From contig NZ_AUHJ01000009.1 in the NCBI RefSeq assembly GCF_000423125.1, positions 124,001 to 188,000 on the forward strand: a stretch of DNA of 64,000 bases, in the 5' to 3' direction. The notes beneath the pieces are model-generated. The model saw only the letters and a program-made list of their open reading frames with translations, did no database searches and was not told where the DNA came from. The position numbers and the translations under genes are program-made. Origin of the DNA: Haliea salexigens DSM 19537. GTDB taxonomy: Bacteria > Pseudomonadota > Gammaproteobacteria > Pseudomonadales > Halieaceae. Every line of letters begins with the position of its first letter. Within the stretch, counting starts at the first letter, position 1. Below, piece after piece: positions 17,811-25,107 of the stretch.

Positions 17811-19562
17811 TTGCAAACGAGGCGCGAGTCGTTGAAAGCAGCAGCTATTGCAGTGATTGTTCTGTGTTTCGCCGCCGTCAGCGGATGTGGCGGGGGCGGC
17901 GGTTCTGGAGCCGACCCGGCGCCGGACGCGCCGCCCGTTACCCCAGCCCCCATTGAACCAGAGCCGGAGCCAGAGCCTCTTCCGGGAGAAGAGCCCCTGC
18001 GCGGCATTGACGCCGCCGCCAGGCTGGCATCGCGGGCCACCTTTGGTATGCCCTGGGAAGGTATCCGTGCTATCGATGAGGCGAGCGAGAGTGGCTGGCT
18101 GGACGCGCAGCTCGGCGCCAATGCAAGCTCACACGATGCGGTAGTCAGCGAATTGATGGCGCGCGCCGCACGCGGTGAATTAGCCGCACTGGACCCGGAC
18201 CCAACCCGCCTCGAAGGGCTTTTCAGCCGCATGGCGTGGTGGCACACAACACTTACCGCGCCGGACCAGCTGCGCCAGCGTGTCGCGTTCGCCCTCAGCG
18301 AAATCTTTGTTGTCTCTGACAACGTCGACCTGCTTTACCAGTCGCCTTACGCGCTGAGCAATTATTACGACACCCTACTGCAACACGCCTTCGGCAACTT
18401 CCGCGACTTGCTGCTGGCCGTCACCCTGCACCCAGCCATGGGTGTGTACCTCAGCCACCTGCAGAACGCCGCGGCCGACCCGGAGGCCAACACCTTCCCG
18501 GATGAAAACTACGCCCGGGAAGTGATGCAGCTGTTCAGCATTGGTCTGTTCGAGCTCAACCCCGATGGCACAGAACGGCTGGACGAGAGTGGCCAACCGA
18601 TTGCCACCTACAGCAACGACGATATCCGGCAGTTTGCCAGAGTCTTCACCGGGCTTTCCTGGGGCGGACGCAACGCGGACTTCCGGGCTTACAAACCGCT
18701 GTTCCGAGAACCCATGCGCATGTTCGAGGCGTTCCACGACAGCGGGGAAAAACGCTTGCTGCGCGGCACCGTCCTGCCCGCAGGGCAAACCGGCATGCAG
18801 GATATCGAGGACGCTGTGAACAACCTGTTCCAGCACCCGAATGTGGGGCCATTCATCGGCCGCCAGCTCATTCAGCGTTTGGTCAGCTCCAACCCCTCTC
18901 CCGAGTATGTCGCCCGCGTCGCGGCCGCGTTCAACGGTGACGGCGGCGAGCCGCGTGGGGATATGCGCGCCACCATCAGGGCGGTGCTGCTGGACCCGGA
19001 AGCGCGGGCCGAACCGGACCCGGCGCAATCGCGTGGCAAATTGCGAGAACCGCTGCTTAGACTGATTGCCACCCTGCGCCAGCTCAACACCACCAGCCCG
19101 GATGGTTTCTACGCCAATGCGGGCTTCTACGTGCAGGAGCAAATCCAGCAGCACCCATTATCTTCGCCCAGCGTGTTCAATTTTTTCCTGCCGGCTTTCG
19201 CGCCAGTGGGCGAGATCGCCGATAGCGGGCTGGTCGCGCCTGAATTCCAGATCACCAACAGCAGCTCCATCGTCGCCATTTCCAACCTCCTGCAAGGCGC
19301 GATTCTGGGTGACTTCCTCAACGACCTGCGGGAACCACCGTTCAGTGCCGCCACGTTCGACCTGAGCGAATACGTGGCGCTGGCAGATGACGTGCCCGCC
19401 CTGCTGGATCGACTGGATACCGTCTTTACTTACGGTACGTTGGGCGAGGAGACCCGGGCAAGCCTGACCTCCACGGCGCTGCAGCTGGATGACCTGGAAC
19501 TGCGTACCCGCGTGGTGCTGTACCTGCTGTTGATATCTCCCGATTATGCGGTGGAATTATAA
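17811..19562 (+). CDS. DUF1800 family lipoprotein
   Basis: 583 residues. The N-terminus has the form of a lipoprotein signal (basic start, AAAIAVIVLCFAAVSGCGG with a lipobox cysteine), then a proline/glutamate-rich linker (about residues 35-60) and a long DUF1800 domain beginning AARLASRATFGMPWEGIRAI and containing QRVAFALSEIFVVS, NFRDLLLAVTLHPAMGVYLS and REVMQLFSIGLFELN. DUF1800 proteins nearly always pair with a DUF1501 protein, as here, only one base apart; the function of the pair is unknown. The start is a TTG with GGAG four to seven bases upstream, and another in-frame TTG lies seven codons downstream, so the exact start is uncertain. Confidence 0.88.
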   Translation: MQTRRESLKAAAIAVIVLCFAAVSGCGGGGGSGADPAPDAPPVTPAPIEPEPEPEPLPGEEPLRGIDAAARLASRATFGMPWEGIRAIDEASESGWLDAQLGANASSHDAVVSELMARAARGELAALDPDPTRLEGLFSRMAWWHTTLTAPDQLRQRVAFALSEIFVVSDNVDLLYQSPYALSNYYDTLLQHAFGNFRDLLLAVTLHPAMGVYLSHLQNAAADPEANTFPDENYAREVMQLFSIGLFELNPDGTERLDESGQPIATYSNDDIRQFARVFTGLSWGGRNADFRAYKPLFREPMRMFEAFHDSGEKRLLRGTVLPAGQTGMQDIEDAVNNLFQHPNVGPFIGRQLIQRLVSSNPSPEYVARVAAAFNGDGGEPRGDMRATIRAVLLDPEARAEPDPAQSRGKLREPLLRLIATLRQLNTTSPDGFYANAGFYVQEQIQQHPLSSPSVFNFFLPAFAPVGEIADSGLVAPEFQITNSSSIVAISNLLQGAILGDFLNDLREPPFSAATFDLSEYVALADDVPALLDRLDTVFTYGTLGEETRASLTSTALQLDDLELRTRVVLYLLLISPDYAVEL

Positions 19563-19563
19563 T

Positions 19564-20946
19564 ATGCTGACGCGAAGAGGACTTTTACAGCGCGGCCTGC
19601 TGCTGGGCGGTGCGGCCACCGGCGCGAGCAGCCTGCTACAACTCGGACTGGTGCGGCGCGCCGCCGCCCAGAATGCCAGCGGCGACTATCGCGCCCTGGT
19701 GTGTGTGCTGCTGGCTGGGGGCAACGACTCCTTCAATATGCTGGTGCCCTGGGACAGCGACGGTTATGCCGGCTACGCCAGCATGCGCTCGGACCTCGCC
19801 CTGCCGCGCAGTGCACTGCGACCGCTTGCCGGCAGCGACAGCGCGGGGCGCGCCTATGCGGTGCACCCCGGCATGCCCGGTTTGCAGCGCCTGTTCAACG
19901 AGAGCGATGCCGCGCTGCTCAACAACGTCGGTGCTTTGGTCGCACCACTGGATAGCGCTGCCATCGCGGCTGGTAACTGGCCGGTACCGCTCGGACTGTT
20001 CTCGCATGCCGACCAGATCCAGCAGTGGCAAACCGCAGTCTCGGATGCACGCATCGCCCAGGGTTGGGGCGGGCGCATTGCCGATCTGTTGCAAGCGCGT
20101 TCGCCCTACAATGGCCTCGCCATGAACATTTCGCTGTCCGGGAATAATGTTTTCCAGAGCGGCAATACCACCACGCCCTACAGCATCACCACGGATGAAC
20201 AGGGCGCGAGATCACTCAATGGCTACACCGATGACTCACCGGGCGGCAATTTTACCCGCGCAGTCGTCGACGACCTGCTCGCCCGCAACCAACAACAACT
20301 GCTACGCCGCGAATATGGCGACCGGTTTACCGAGGCGCTCGCTACGCAGCAAGCCGTGTCTGGTGCGCTGGCGATGGCGCAGCCACTGAGCACGCCATTC
20401 GGCACCGACCCCTTTGGCCAGGCGATGCGCCAGATCGCGCGCATGATCAGCGTGCGCGATCAACTGGGCGCCTCGCGGCAGACGTTCTTTGTTACCGTGG
20501 GGGGCTGGGACCACCACGATGGCCTGCTGGAGAACCAGGCCTCCATGCTGCCGATGATCGATGCCGGGCTGCTGGCGTTCCGCGATGCCCTGGGGGAGCT
20601 GGGCGCACTGCCCATGGTGACCACATTCACCACCTCGGACTTTGCACGCACGCTCACCTCCAACGGCAAGGGGTCGGACCACGGCTGGGGCGGGCACCAT
20701 ATCGTGATGGGCGGCGCCGTGAATGGCGGCAGATACTACGGTGAGTACCCGGACATACACCCCGACAATCCCCTGGATGTGGGGCGGGGCGTATACGTAC
20801 CCACCACCGCGACCGACCTGTATTTTGCCGAGCTGGCCCGCTGGTTCGGTGTCAGCGACAGCGACTTGAATGCGGTACTGCCAAATCTGGACAGGTTCTA
20901 TTCGATCGGCTCAGGTGCGCCACTGGGCTTCATGCTGGACGGTTGA
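19564..20946 (+). CDS. DUF1501 family protein, Tat-exported
   Basis: 460 residues. A twin-arginine style leader (MLTRRGLLQRGLLLGGAATG) ends at an AAA-Q junction near residue 36-38. The body has the sulfatase/phosphatase-like DUF1501 features: LVCVLLAGGNDSFNMLVP near the start, TVGGWDHHDG and GSDHGWGGHHIVMGG further on, which look like metal-binding histidine clusters. It is co-transcribed with the DUF1800 lipoprotein (one-base gap). The Tat leader implies that it is folded, perhaps with a metal, before crossing the inner membrane. A hydrolase role is likely from the fold; the substrate is unknown. A strong terminator follows 20 bases after the stop. Confidence 0.9.
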   Translation: MLTRRGLLQRGLLLGGAATGASSLLQLGLVRRAAAQNASGDYRALVCVLLAGGNDSFNMLVPWDSDGYAGYASMRSDLALPRSALRPLAGSDSAGRAYAVHPGMPGLQRLFNESDAALLNNVGALVAPLDSAAIAAGNWPVPLGLFSHADQIQQWQTAVSDARIAQGWGGRIADLLQARSPYNGLAMNISLSGNNVFQSGNTTTPYSITTDEQGARSLNGYTDDSPGGNFTRAVVDDLLARNQQQLLRREYGDRFTEALATQQAVSGALAMAQPLSTPFGTDPFGQAMRQIARMISVRDQLGASRQTFFVTVGGWDHHDGLLENQASMLPMIDAGLLAFRDALGELGALPMVTTFTTSDFARTLTSNGKGSDHGWGGHHIVMGGAVNGGRYYGEYPDIHPDNPLDVGRGVYVPTTATDLYFAELARWFGVSDSDLNAVLPNLDRFYSIGSGAPLGFMLDG

Positions 20947-20966
20947 GGCACTAGACCCCACAACGA

Positions 20967-20993
20967 AAAAGGCCCCGCAGTGCGGGGCCTTTC
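20967..20993. terminator. Bidirectional rho-independent terminator
   Basis: GGCCCCGCA, a one-base loop region and TGCGGGGCC form a GC-rich hairpin with an A-run on the left and a T-run on the right. It lies between the convergent DUF1501 and PEP-CTERM genes and can stop transcription from both sides. Confidence 0.85.
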
Positions 20994-21016
20994 AACATCG
21001 AGCTGAGTAGCGCGTT

Positions 21017-21595
21017 CTAGCGACGCTGCTTCAGGCGGCGCGCACCCGCCAGGCCAAACAGGCCCAGGGCGAAGATGGCGAGTGTGCCGGGAGCCGGGAC
21101 GGGGCTTGCCACTGCTGCTGCCTGTACTGTCAGCGATTGGAATGCGCCACCAGCAAGCGAGACGTCGTAGACGCCCGCGGCACCGAATGACTCGTCAAAC
21201 ATCAGTTCACCGACCAGAGTCCAAGAGGCTGAATCGCGCTGCGTGGTGCACAATGCTCCTACGATGGGGTAAGTATTGCATTGAGCATTGTCCACAAAAG
21301 AGCTGGGGGCTCCGCTCGCTGCGCTGCCGATTGCCTGGGGACCAATTGCCAGTTCCACGTTCTGCGCGTCGGCGTAGGCAGTGCTGCCACTGAAGCGTGA
21401 GTAATCAAGATCAATGGTGAGGGCGTACGTCTGGCCCATGGTGATGACCGTGCTGCTATCGGTCCAGGCACTGCCGTCCAGCGATGCACCGATCACCGTG
21501 TAGGTGCCAGTGAGATCCTGGTCTGGCGCTGACGCGTTGACAAAGCCAGCCGCGATACTACCGAGAAGACCAAGTGCAAAATGCGAAATCTTCAT
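21017..21595 (-). CDS. PEP-CTERM sorting-domain protein
   Basis: 192 residues: a signal peptide (MKISHFALGLLGSIAAGFVNA), a soluble domain with two cysteines flanking a short loop (CNTYPIVGALC), and a C-terminal PEP-CTERM tail made of VPAPGTLAIFALGLFGLAGA followed by RRLKQRR. The tail is the recognition signal for exosortase A, which processes the protein during surface export. The central domain is not recognisable. AAGGG precedes the start codon by about eight bases. A sigma-54 promoter lies 46-62 bases upstream (21641-21657), as expected of a PrsK/PrsR-controlled PEP-CTERM gene. The gene ends against a terminator shared with the DUF1501 gene. Confidence 0.93.
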   Translation of the reverse strand: MKISHFALGLLGSIAAGFVNASAPDQDLTGTYTVIGASLDGSAWTDSSTVITMGQTYALTIDLDYSRFSGSTAYADAQNVELAIGPQAIGSAASGAPSSFVDNAQCNTYPIVGALCTTQRDSASWTLVGELMFDESFGAAGVYDVSLAGGAFQSLTVQAAAVASPVPAPGTLAIFALGLFGLAGARRLKQRR

Positions 21596-21640
21596 AAAAA
21601 AACCCTTACATATGAAATTGGACGATGACGCAATACATTA

Positions 21641-21657
21641 AGCACACATCGTGCCAA
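21641..21657 (-). promoter_or_regulatory. Sigma-54 (-24/-12) promoter of the PEP-CTERM gene
   Basis: On the minus strand the site reads TTGGCACGATGTGTGCT: a perfect -24 half (TTGGCACGA) and a GTGC -12 half, with GG and GC exactly ten bases apart. The predicted start is near 21630, about 35 bases before the coding sequence. Confidence 0.85.
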
Positions 21658-22029
21658 CTTGCCGGCACTGAGTCGAGCGCGTGTACCCAAGATAGATCAA
21701 ACACTGCCGGCGCAACAGACGATAAAGATTTTTTATCATAAAAAACAGTTTGTTATGGAATTGATAGCGACACCAAACGTTCAGGCGGAAAAATAGCCGG
21801 GATGTCGGAAAATAGGTAAAACCTGCGGCAGAAAGAGCGAGGAATTCTCTGAAAACTGAACCACTGTAAAAAAAACCGACAGGGTCGACAACGCCAAACA
21901 GCCAGCGACAAATGAGTGACAAGCTCTTGAAGCGCGTCTAAACTAGGTTGCTGGACGCAAACAAGAATATTAACTCTGCCGGCGGCAGGCCCCATGCGCC
22001 GACCGGCATGCAGCTACAAGGACCTTCCA
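21658..22029. other. Long upstream region of the PEP-CTERM gene with repeats
   Basis: This stretch holds no convincing gene. It is more AT-rich than its surroundings. It contains a perfect inverted repeat GATAAA-GATTT-TTTATC at 21721-21737 that could bend or form a hairpin between enhancer and promoter, and the TGTAAA-to-CGACA site at 21865-21881. A 94-codon minus-strand frame that crosses it covers the sigma-54 promoter and has no protein-like features. Confidence 0.5.
21865..21881. promoter_or_regulatory. Candidate PrsR enhancer (TGTAAA, A-run, CCGACA)
   Basis: TGTAAAAAAAACCGACA lies about 208 bases upstream of the -24 element of the PEP-CTERM gene. On the gene's own strand it reads TGTCGG, a T-run and TTTACA, close to the site at 13812-13833 ahead of the other sigma-54 promoter and to the left arm of the repeat at 811-831. 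Identity as a PrsR site is inference from position and recurrence. Confidence 0.35.
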
Positions 22030-22172
22030 TGTCAGATACCATCGCCATCGCCGGAGGCAGCGGCGGCCTGGGTGCGGCCATGTGCCGCCACCTGGGTTCG
22101 CAGGGTTTACACGTTGTGGTCGGGTATCAACGCCGCTGGAAGCGCGGCGATCTAGGCTGTCGAATTCTGTGA
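22030..22172 (+). pseudogene. N-terminal remnant of a short-chain dehydrogenase/reductase
   Basis: An ATG at 22030 with AAGGA six to ten bases upstream opens a frame whose first 35 or so residues are a good SDR start: DTIAIAGGSGGLGAAM has the GxxxGxG dinucleotide motif and QGLHVVVGYQR is the typical second strand (acetoacetyl-CoA/3-oxoacyl reductase style). After that the similarity stops and the frame ends at 22172, where a normal SDR needs about 200 more residues. The missing part is not found nearby, so this is a deletion remnant rather than a frameshift. Confidence 0.6.
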
Positions 22173-22182
22173 ACCACAGTGA

Positions 22183-22199
22183 ATCCACTGATTGTGGAT
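22183..22199. repeat. Inverted repeat ATCCAC-N5-GTGGAT
   Basis: A perfect six-base inverted repeat with a five-base loop lies between the SDR remnant and the 3' end of the tetR gene. There is no T-run, so it is a poor terminator; it may be part of the scar left by the deletion. Confidence 0.3.
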
Positions 22200-22227
22200 C
22201 CGAGCTATCTGTGGGTAGGACTTGAGA

Positions 22228-22875
22228 TTAATCCGTGTTGGTGAGGAACCGTTTGATGCTGCTTTCGTAATCAGCAAACACAGCATGGAGATCCAGCGCC
22301 TCGGCATTTACCAGCCACTGATAGATGAGACCGAAAATGAACGCGTTGAACTGCACTGAAAATTGATCCGGGCTGATCACTGGGTTTATGTCGCCCGTCT
22401 TAATTCCGGAGCGCACCCAACTCACCACGTCTTCTCGATAGATGCGATGATGTTCTGCCAGCTTATTGCGAATCTTCGAATTGTGACCCAGCGACTCATA
22501 CCATAGGATATACATGGCACGCATATAGTCGCCCTCGGTGGTGAGGAAATCACGCACTCCGCCCAGCGTACCAAGCAGAGCAGCTATGCCGGTTTTCCCA
22601 CCGACATAGCTGCCAAGGTGTACTTTCCAGCGCTCATCGAAACGCTCGAACAGCTTGTCGAGAAAGGCCTCTTTGGAGCCAAAACGGGAATGCGCGAGGC
22701 CACGGCTATATCCCGCGCGTTCGCCAATTTCCTTTAGCGTCGTGCGCTCGGTGCCGCGCTCTACAATCAACTCAACAGCCACCTCAAACATGCGCGTGTC
22801 AGACAGCGCCACTCTCTCCGCCTGCGTTCTGCGACGCGTACGGGTGTCGTCTGCCCGCTTACCCGATGCTGTCAC
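22228..22875 (-). CDS. TetR/AcrR family transcriptional regulator
   Basis: 215 residues. The N-terminal DNA-binding domain is complete: FEVAVELIVERGTERTTLKEIGERAGYSRGLAHSRFGSKEAFLDKLFERF. The C-terminal ligand domain is helical with aromatic residues (YMRAMYILWYESLGHNSKIR) like regulators of lipid or xenobiotic metabolism. The start is a GTG with GGAG nine bases upstream. It lies 191 bases downstream of the DUF1330/carboxymuconolactone-decarboxylase operon on the same strand and is the obvious candidate to control it or the lost SDR gene. A TGTTTTT-CTGA-AAAAACA inverted repeat at 22979-22996, about 105 bases upstream, could be an operator. Confidence 0.88.
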   Translation of the reverse strand: MTASGKRADDTRTRRRTQAERVALSDTRMFEVAVELIVERGTERTTLKEIGERAGYSRGLAHSRFGSKEAFLDKLFERFDERWKVHLGSYVGGKTGIAALLGTLGGVRDFLTTEGDYMRAMYILWYESLGHNSKIRNKLAEHHRIYREDVVSWVRSGIKTGDINPVISPDQFSVQFNAFIFGLIYQWLVNAEALDLHAVFADYESSIKRFLTNTD

Positions 22876-22978
22876 CCTCTATTCTCCCACCCCTGCAACG
22901 TTCACAATACTCCGCTCCATCGCTTTTCCTAGTCAATGACGTTTTTTGGCTGCAACGCGCCTTAAAAGCCTTTCATGC

Positions 22979-22996
22979 TGTTTTTCTGAAAAAACA
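22979..22996. promoter_or_regulatory. Perfect inverted repeat TGTTTTT-N4-AAAAACA upstream of tetR
   Basis: Seven-base arms with a four-base spacer, in the gap between the upstream operon and the tetR start. It has the size of a TetR-family operator; a hairpin role is also possible. No direct support beyond symmetry and position. Confidence 0.35.
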
Positions 22997-23066
22997 TCAT
23001 GCCAAGCCTCCCATATATAAGACGCAGGTTTTGGTGTTACATAGGTGCGCATCCTGGCCGGCTCTC

Positions 23067-23582
23067 CTAGCGGGGGATACTGATTTCCATACGCGGCATC
23101 GCCTCGGGCATGCCGCCCAACGCCACCGCACAGCGCGATGAGCCATTGAACCATGCCACCAACAGTGACAGGTGCAACAACTCCGCCTCACTGAACTGAT
23201 CGCGCAACGCGCTGCGCAACGCGTCATCCATGCCGGCAGGATCCAGGTTGTACTGATCGACAAACGCCACCAGCAGCCGCTCCCGCGGCGACAGCTCGGC
23301 GTCCGGCTCATTCGCGCGTATCATCTGCACTTTTTCTTCGGTCAACCCATCGCTGATCGCCACGTCATACCGCACCGCCTGACACATCACGCAACCCGTG
23401 TGGCGCGCATTGCGCAACCGCGCCAACTCCACTTCAGCAGCGGGCAGAGGGCCCGCATCCCACACCGCGGCATTGAGCGCCAAGTAGGGCTCCAGGGTGC
23501 CGGGCACAATACCCAGCGCGGAATCGCGAATGACGTTGCCGGAGTTACCCGCAGGTGGTTGCACTCTCGCACTAACTGGCAT
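23067..23582 (-). CDS. Carboxymuconolactone decarboxylase/AhpD-like protein (second copy)
   Basis: 171 residues starting MPVSARVQPPAG. The segment LARLRNARHTGCVMCQAVRYDVA contains the CxxC-type motif of the AhpD/CMD fold with a nearby conserved His, and DGLTEEKVQMI plus ERLLVAFVDQYNLDP are typical of the second half. Such proteins are alkylhydroperoxidase-like or decarboxylase-like; the reaction cannot be fixed here. It overlaps the upstream paralogue by 11 bases. The open frame continues upstream to 24023, but that part is out of frame with the real upstream gene, so the ATG at 23582 is used. Confidence 0.85.
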   Translation of the reverse strand: MPVSARVQPPAGNSGNVIRDSALGIVPGTLEPYLALNAAVWDAGPLPAAEVELARLRNARHTGCVMCQAVRYDVAISDGLTEEKVQMIRANEPDAELSPRERLLVAFVDQYNLDPAGMDDALRSALRDQFSEAELLHLSLLVAWFNGSSRCAVALGGMPEAMPRMEISIPR

Positions 23583-24033
23583 GTTGATGTACTCCCACAG
23601 GCGCTGCCTGCCACAAAAGACCCAAACGGATGAGCCCGTCAAATACCCCCAGCGCCTGCAACAGGGCCACCAGGCCGTCCTCACCGATGTGCGCCTTGAC
23701 CGCATCGGCCTGGGCGTCGGTGATGGCGCCACAGTCCATCGCATGCACCTCGGTAAACTCGAGGCAGGCGCGCTGCTCATCGGTAAATACGGATGCGCGC
23801 GGCCAATCCTGCAGCTGGGCGCGCTGCTCGGCGGATACCGGCACTTCCTGCAGCGCGAAATCTGCATCGCTGCGGTGCAGTTGCGCGAGCCGCAGGCGAC
23901 ACAGCTCCAGGGTTTCAGGAGCCACCTGTGGCAACCGATACACACTTCGGTAGAGCTCACGAAAAGGACCGCTGATCGCAGGCAAGCGGTCCAGCAGCTG
24001 CTCCCGATCGAGCCCCTCGACAATCCAGTTCAT
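23572..24033 (-). CDS. Carboxymuconolactone decarboxylase-like protein (first copy)
   Basis: 153 residues, helical throughout, beginning MNWIVEGLDREQL. Segments LPQVAPETLELCRLRLAQLHRSD and VFTDEQRACLEFTEV match the CMD-like layout, but the CxxC pair of the neighbour is absent (a single Cys in LELCRLRLAQLH), so it may be a structural or regulatory partner rather than an active peroxidase-type enzyme. The ATG at 24033 has an ideal AGGAGG seven to ten bases upstream. It starts 40 bases after the DUF1330 gene and overlaps the second CMD gene. Confidence 0.75.
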   Translation of the reverse strand: MNWIVEGLDREQLLDRLPAISGPFRELYRSVYRLPQVAPETLELCRLRLAQLHRSDADFALQEVPVSAEQRAQLQDWPRASVFTDEQRACLEFTEVHAMDCGAITDAQADAVKAHIGEDGLVALLQALGVFDGLIRLGLLWQAAPVGVHQHAS

Positions 24034-24073
24034 ATGTTCCTCCTCTCCCTGACGGGCGCCGACCGAATCACCA

Positions 24074-24493
24074 TCAGGCGCTGAATGCAGCACCCGCCTC
24101 TGCCTGACCCAGGCGTATCAAGCGGCTGTCTGCAACCGCTACCTGACGGTGCACGACAATCGCACGGTATTCGGGGTCGGTGACCATGGCCATGAAGGCA
24201 CCGGAATTGGGATAGAGCGCCACAAACGCGACATCCCATTGCTCGTCCGCCGGACCAATGACGACACATTCGGGCCGCCCACGCCAGAGGATGCTGCCGC
24301 CCAGACGCTTGAAAACCGGCCCACTGTATTTACCGTAACGGCTGTAGGCTTCTGCCCCGGTGATGGTCTCGCCATCGGGGTACACGGCCTCGGCGTTGAG
24401 CCGAACCAGGTTCAGCATCATGATCGGCGTATCACGCGGCAGCGACTTGAAAACATCAAACTGTTCGCGGGTGGGATCGACGTTGTGACTCAT
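24074..24493 (-). CDS. DUF1330 domain protein
   Basis: 139 residues of the dimeric alpha/beta-barrel (ferredoxin-like) type: PIMMLNLVRLNAEA, then GAEAYSRYGKYSGPVFKRLGGSILWRG, ending in FVALYPNSGAFMAMVTDPEYRAIVVHRQVAVADSRLI, the usual DUF1330 pattern of a strand followed by a date-like YPN...F..M..D..Y region. The function of the family is unknown; heme- or polyketide-handling monooxygenase relatives share the fold. It is first in a three-gene minus-strand operon with the two CMD proteins, so a shared catabolic pathway is likely. Confidence 0.82.
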   Translation of the reverse strand: MSHNVDPTREQFDVFKSLPRDTPIMMLNLVRLNAEAVYPDGETITGAEAYSRYGKYSGPVFKRLGGSILWRGRPECVVIGPADEQWDVAFVALYPNSGAFMAMVTDPEYRAIVVHRQVAVADSRLIRLGQAEAGAAFSA

Positions 24494-24694
24494 ACGTGCT
24501 CCAGTGTTGCTTGTTATTCGGGCGCCAACCGTGGGGGCTCGGCGCAGCGGCAGCGAACCGCCTTGCGCCCAAGCTTAACGCTACTGCCTGCGCAGGTATA
24601 GCGCACTGCCCGGGATTGAAAATTGTGCGCCCGGTGGTAGCCATACTAAACCACGCGCGCTGTACAGCACCGAAAGACCGGCTATGTTTTCAGT

Positions 24695-25057
24695 ATGCAA
24701 AAGACCAGTGACATCCTCTGGCAGGACGCGCAGCATCAGACGCTGTTCGCGATCCTTGACCTGATCGCCCAACCCGAATCCGGCGCGGATGTGGTGCGCC
24801 ACCTGCACGACTACGCGGAAAGCCACTTTGCGCTGGAGGAACACTACATGGCCGCCCTCGCCTACCCGGAACGCAGCGCGCACATTGCGGCGCACGATCA
24901 GTTTCGCGAGGAAATTGCGTCGCTTCTGGAGCAGGAGGCGGACGATGCCGCCTTCAGGGCGGTGGTCGCCACCTTCCTCACCGAGTGGCTCCGCCGCCAC
25001 GTATTCGGCATCGACAAGGCACTCGAGGCGTTCATACTCGCCTCAGAGCGCAAATAA
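24695..25057 (+). CDS. Bacteriohemerythrin
   Basis: 120 residues of one hemerythrin domain. The di-iron ligands are all visible: His in AQHQTLF, His and Glu in ESHFALEEHYM (HxxxE), His pair in HIAAHDQF and HVFGIDK with the last His and Asp. Bacteriohemerythrins bind oxygen, and in some bacteria deliver it or sense NO. It stands alone between two minus-strand units, near the nirS region. Its ribosome site is weak. A second, different hemerythrin-like protein is encoded at 39367. Confidence 0.92.
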   Translation: MQKTSDILWQDAQHQTLFAILDLIAQPESGADVVRHLHDYAESHFALEEHYMAALAYPERSAHIAAHDQFREEIASLLEQEADDAAFRAVVATFLTEWLRRHVFGIDKALEAFILASERK

Positions 25058-25107
25058 ACGGCGGGGAGGAGTATCGCCCGCCGCGGCGGTCGTAACGTGT
25101 GTGTTGT

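Noticed and set aside
17803-17814. TTGG...TTGC-like sequence just before the DUF1800 gene, looking like a sigma-54 promoter
   Set aside because: The GG and GC are only eight bases apart instead of ten, and the site overlaps the start codon region.
21638-21922. 94-codon minus-strand open frame upstream of the PEP-CTERM gene
   Set aside because: It spans the sigma-54 promoter and candidate enhancer, lacks a ribosome site and has no recognisable domain.
23583-24023. 5' extension of the second CMD-like gene
   Set aside because: That part is an off-frame reading of the first CMD-like gene; an ATG at 23582 starts the conserved protein.
24587-24596. CCTGCGCAGG palindrome between the DUF1330 and bacteriohemerythrin genes
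   Set aside because: Ten-base GC-rich palindromes are expected by chance in this composition and the flanks do not extend the symmetry.
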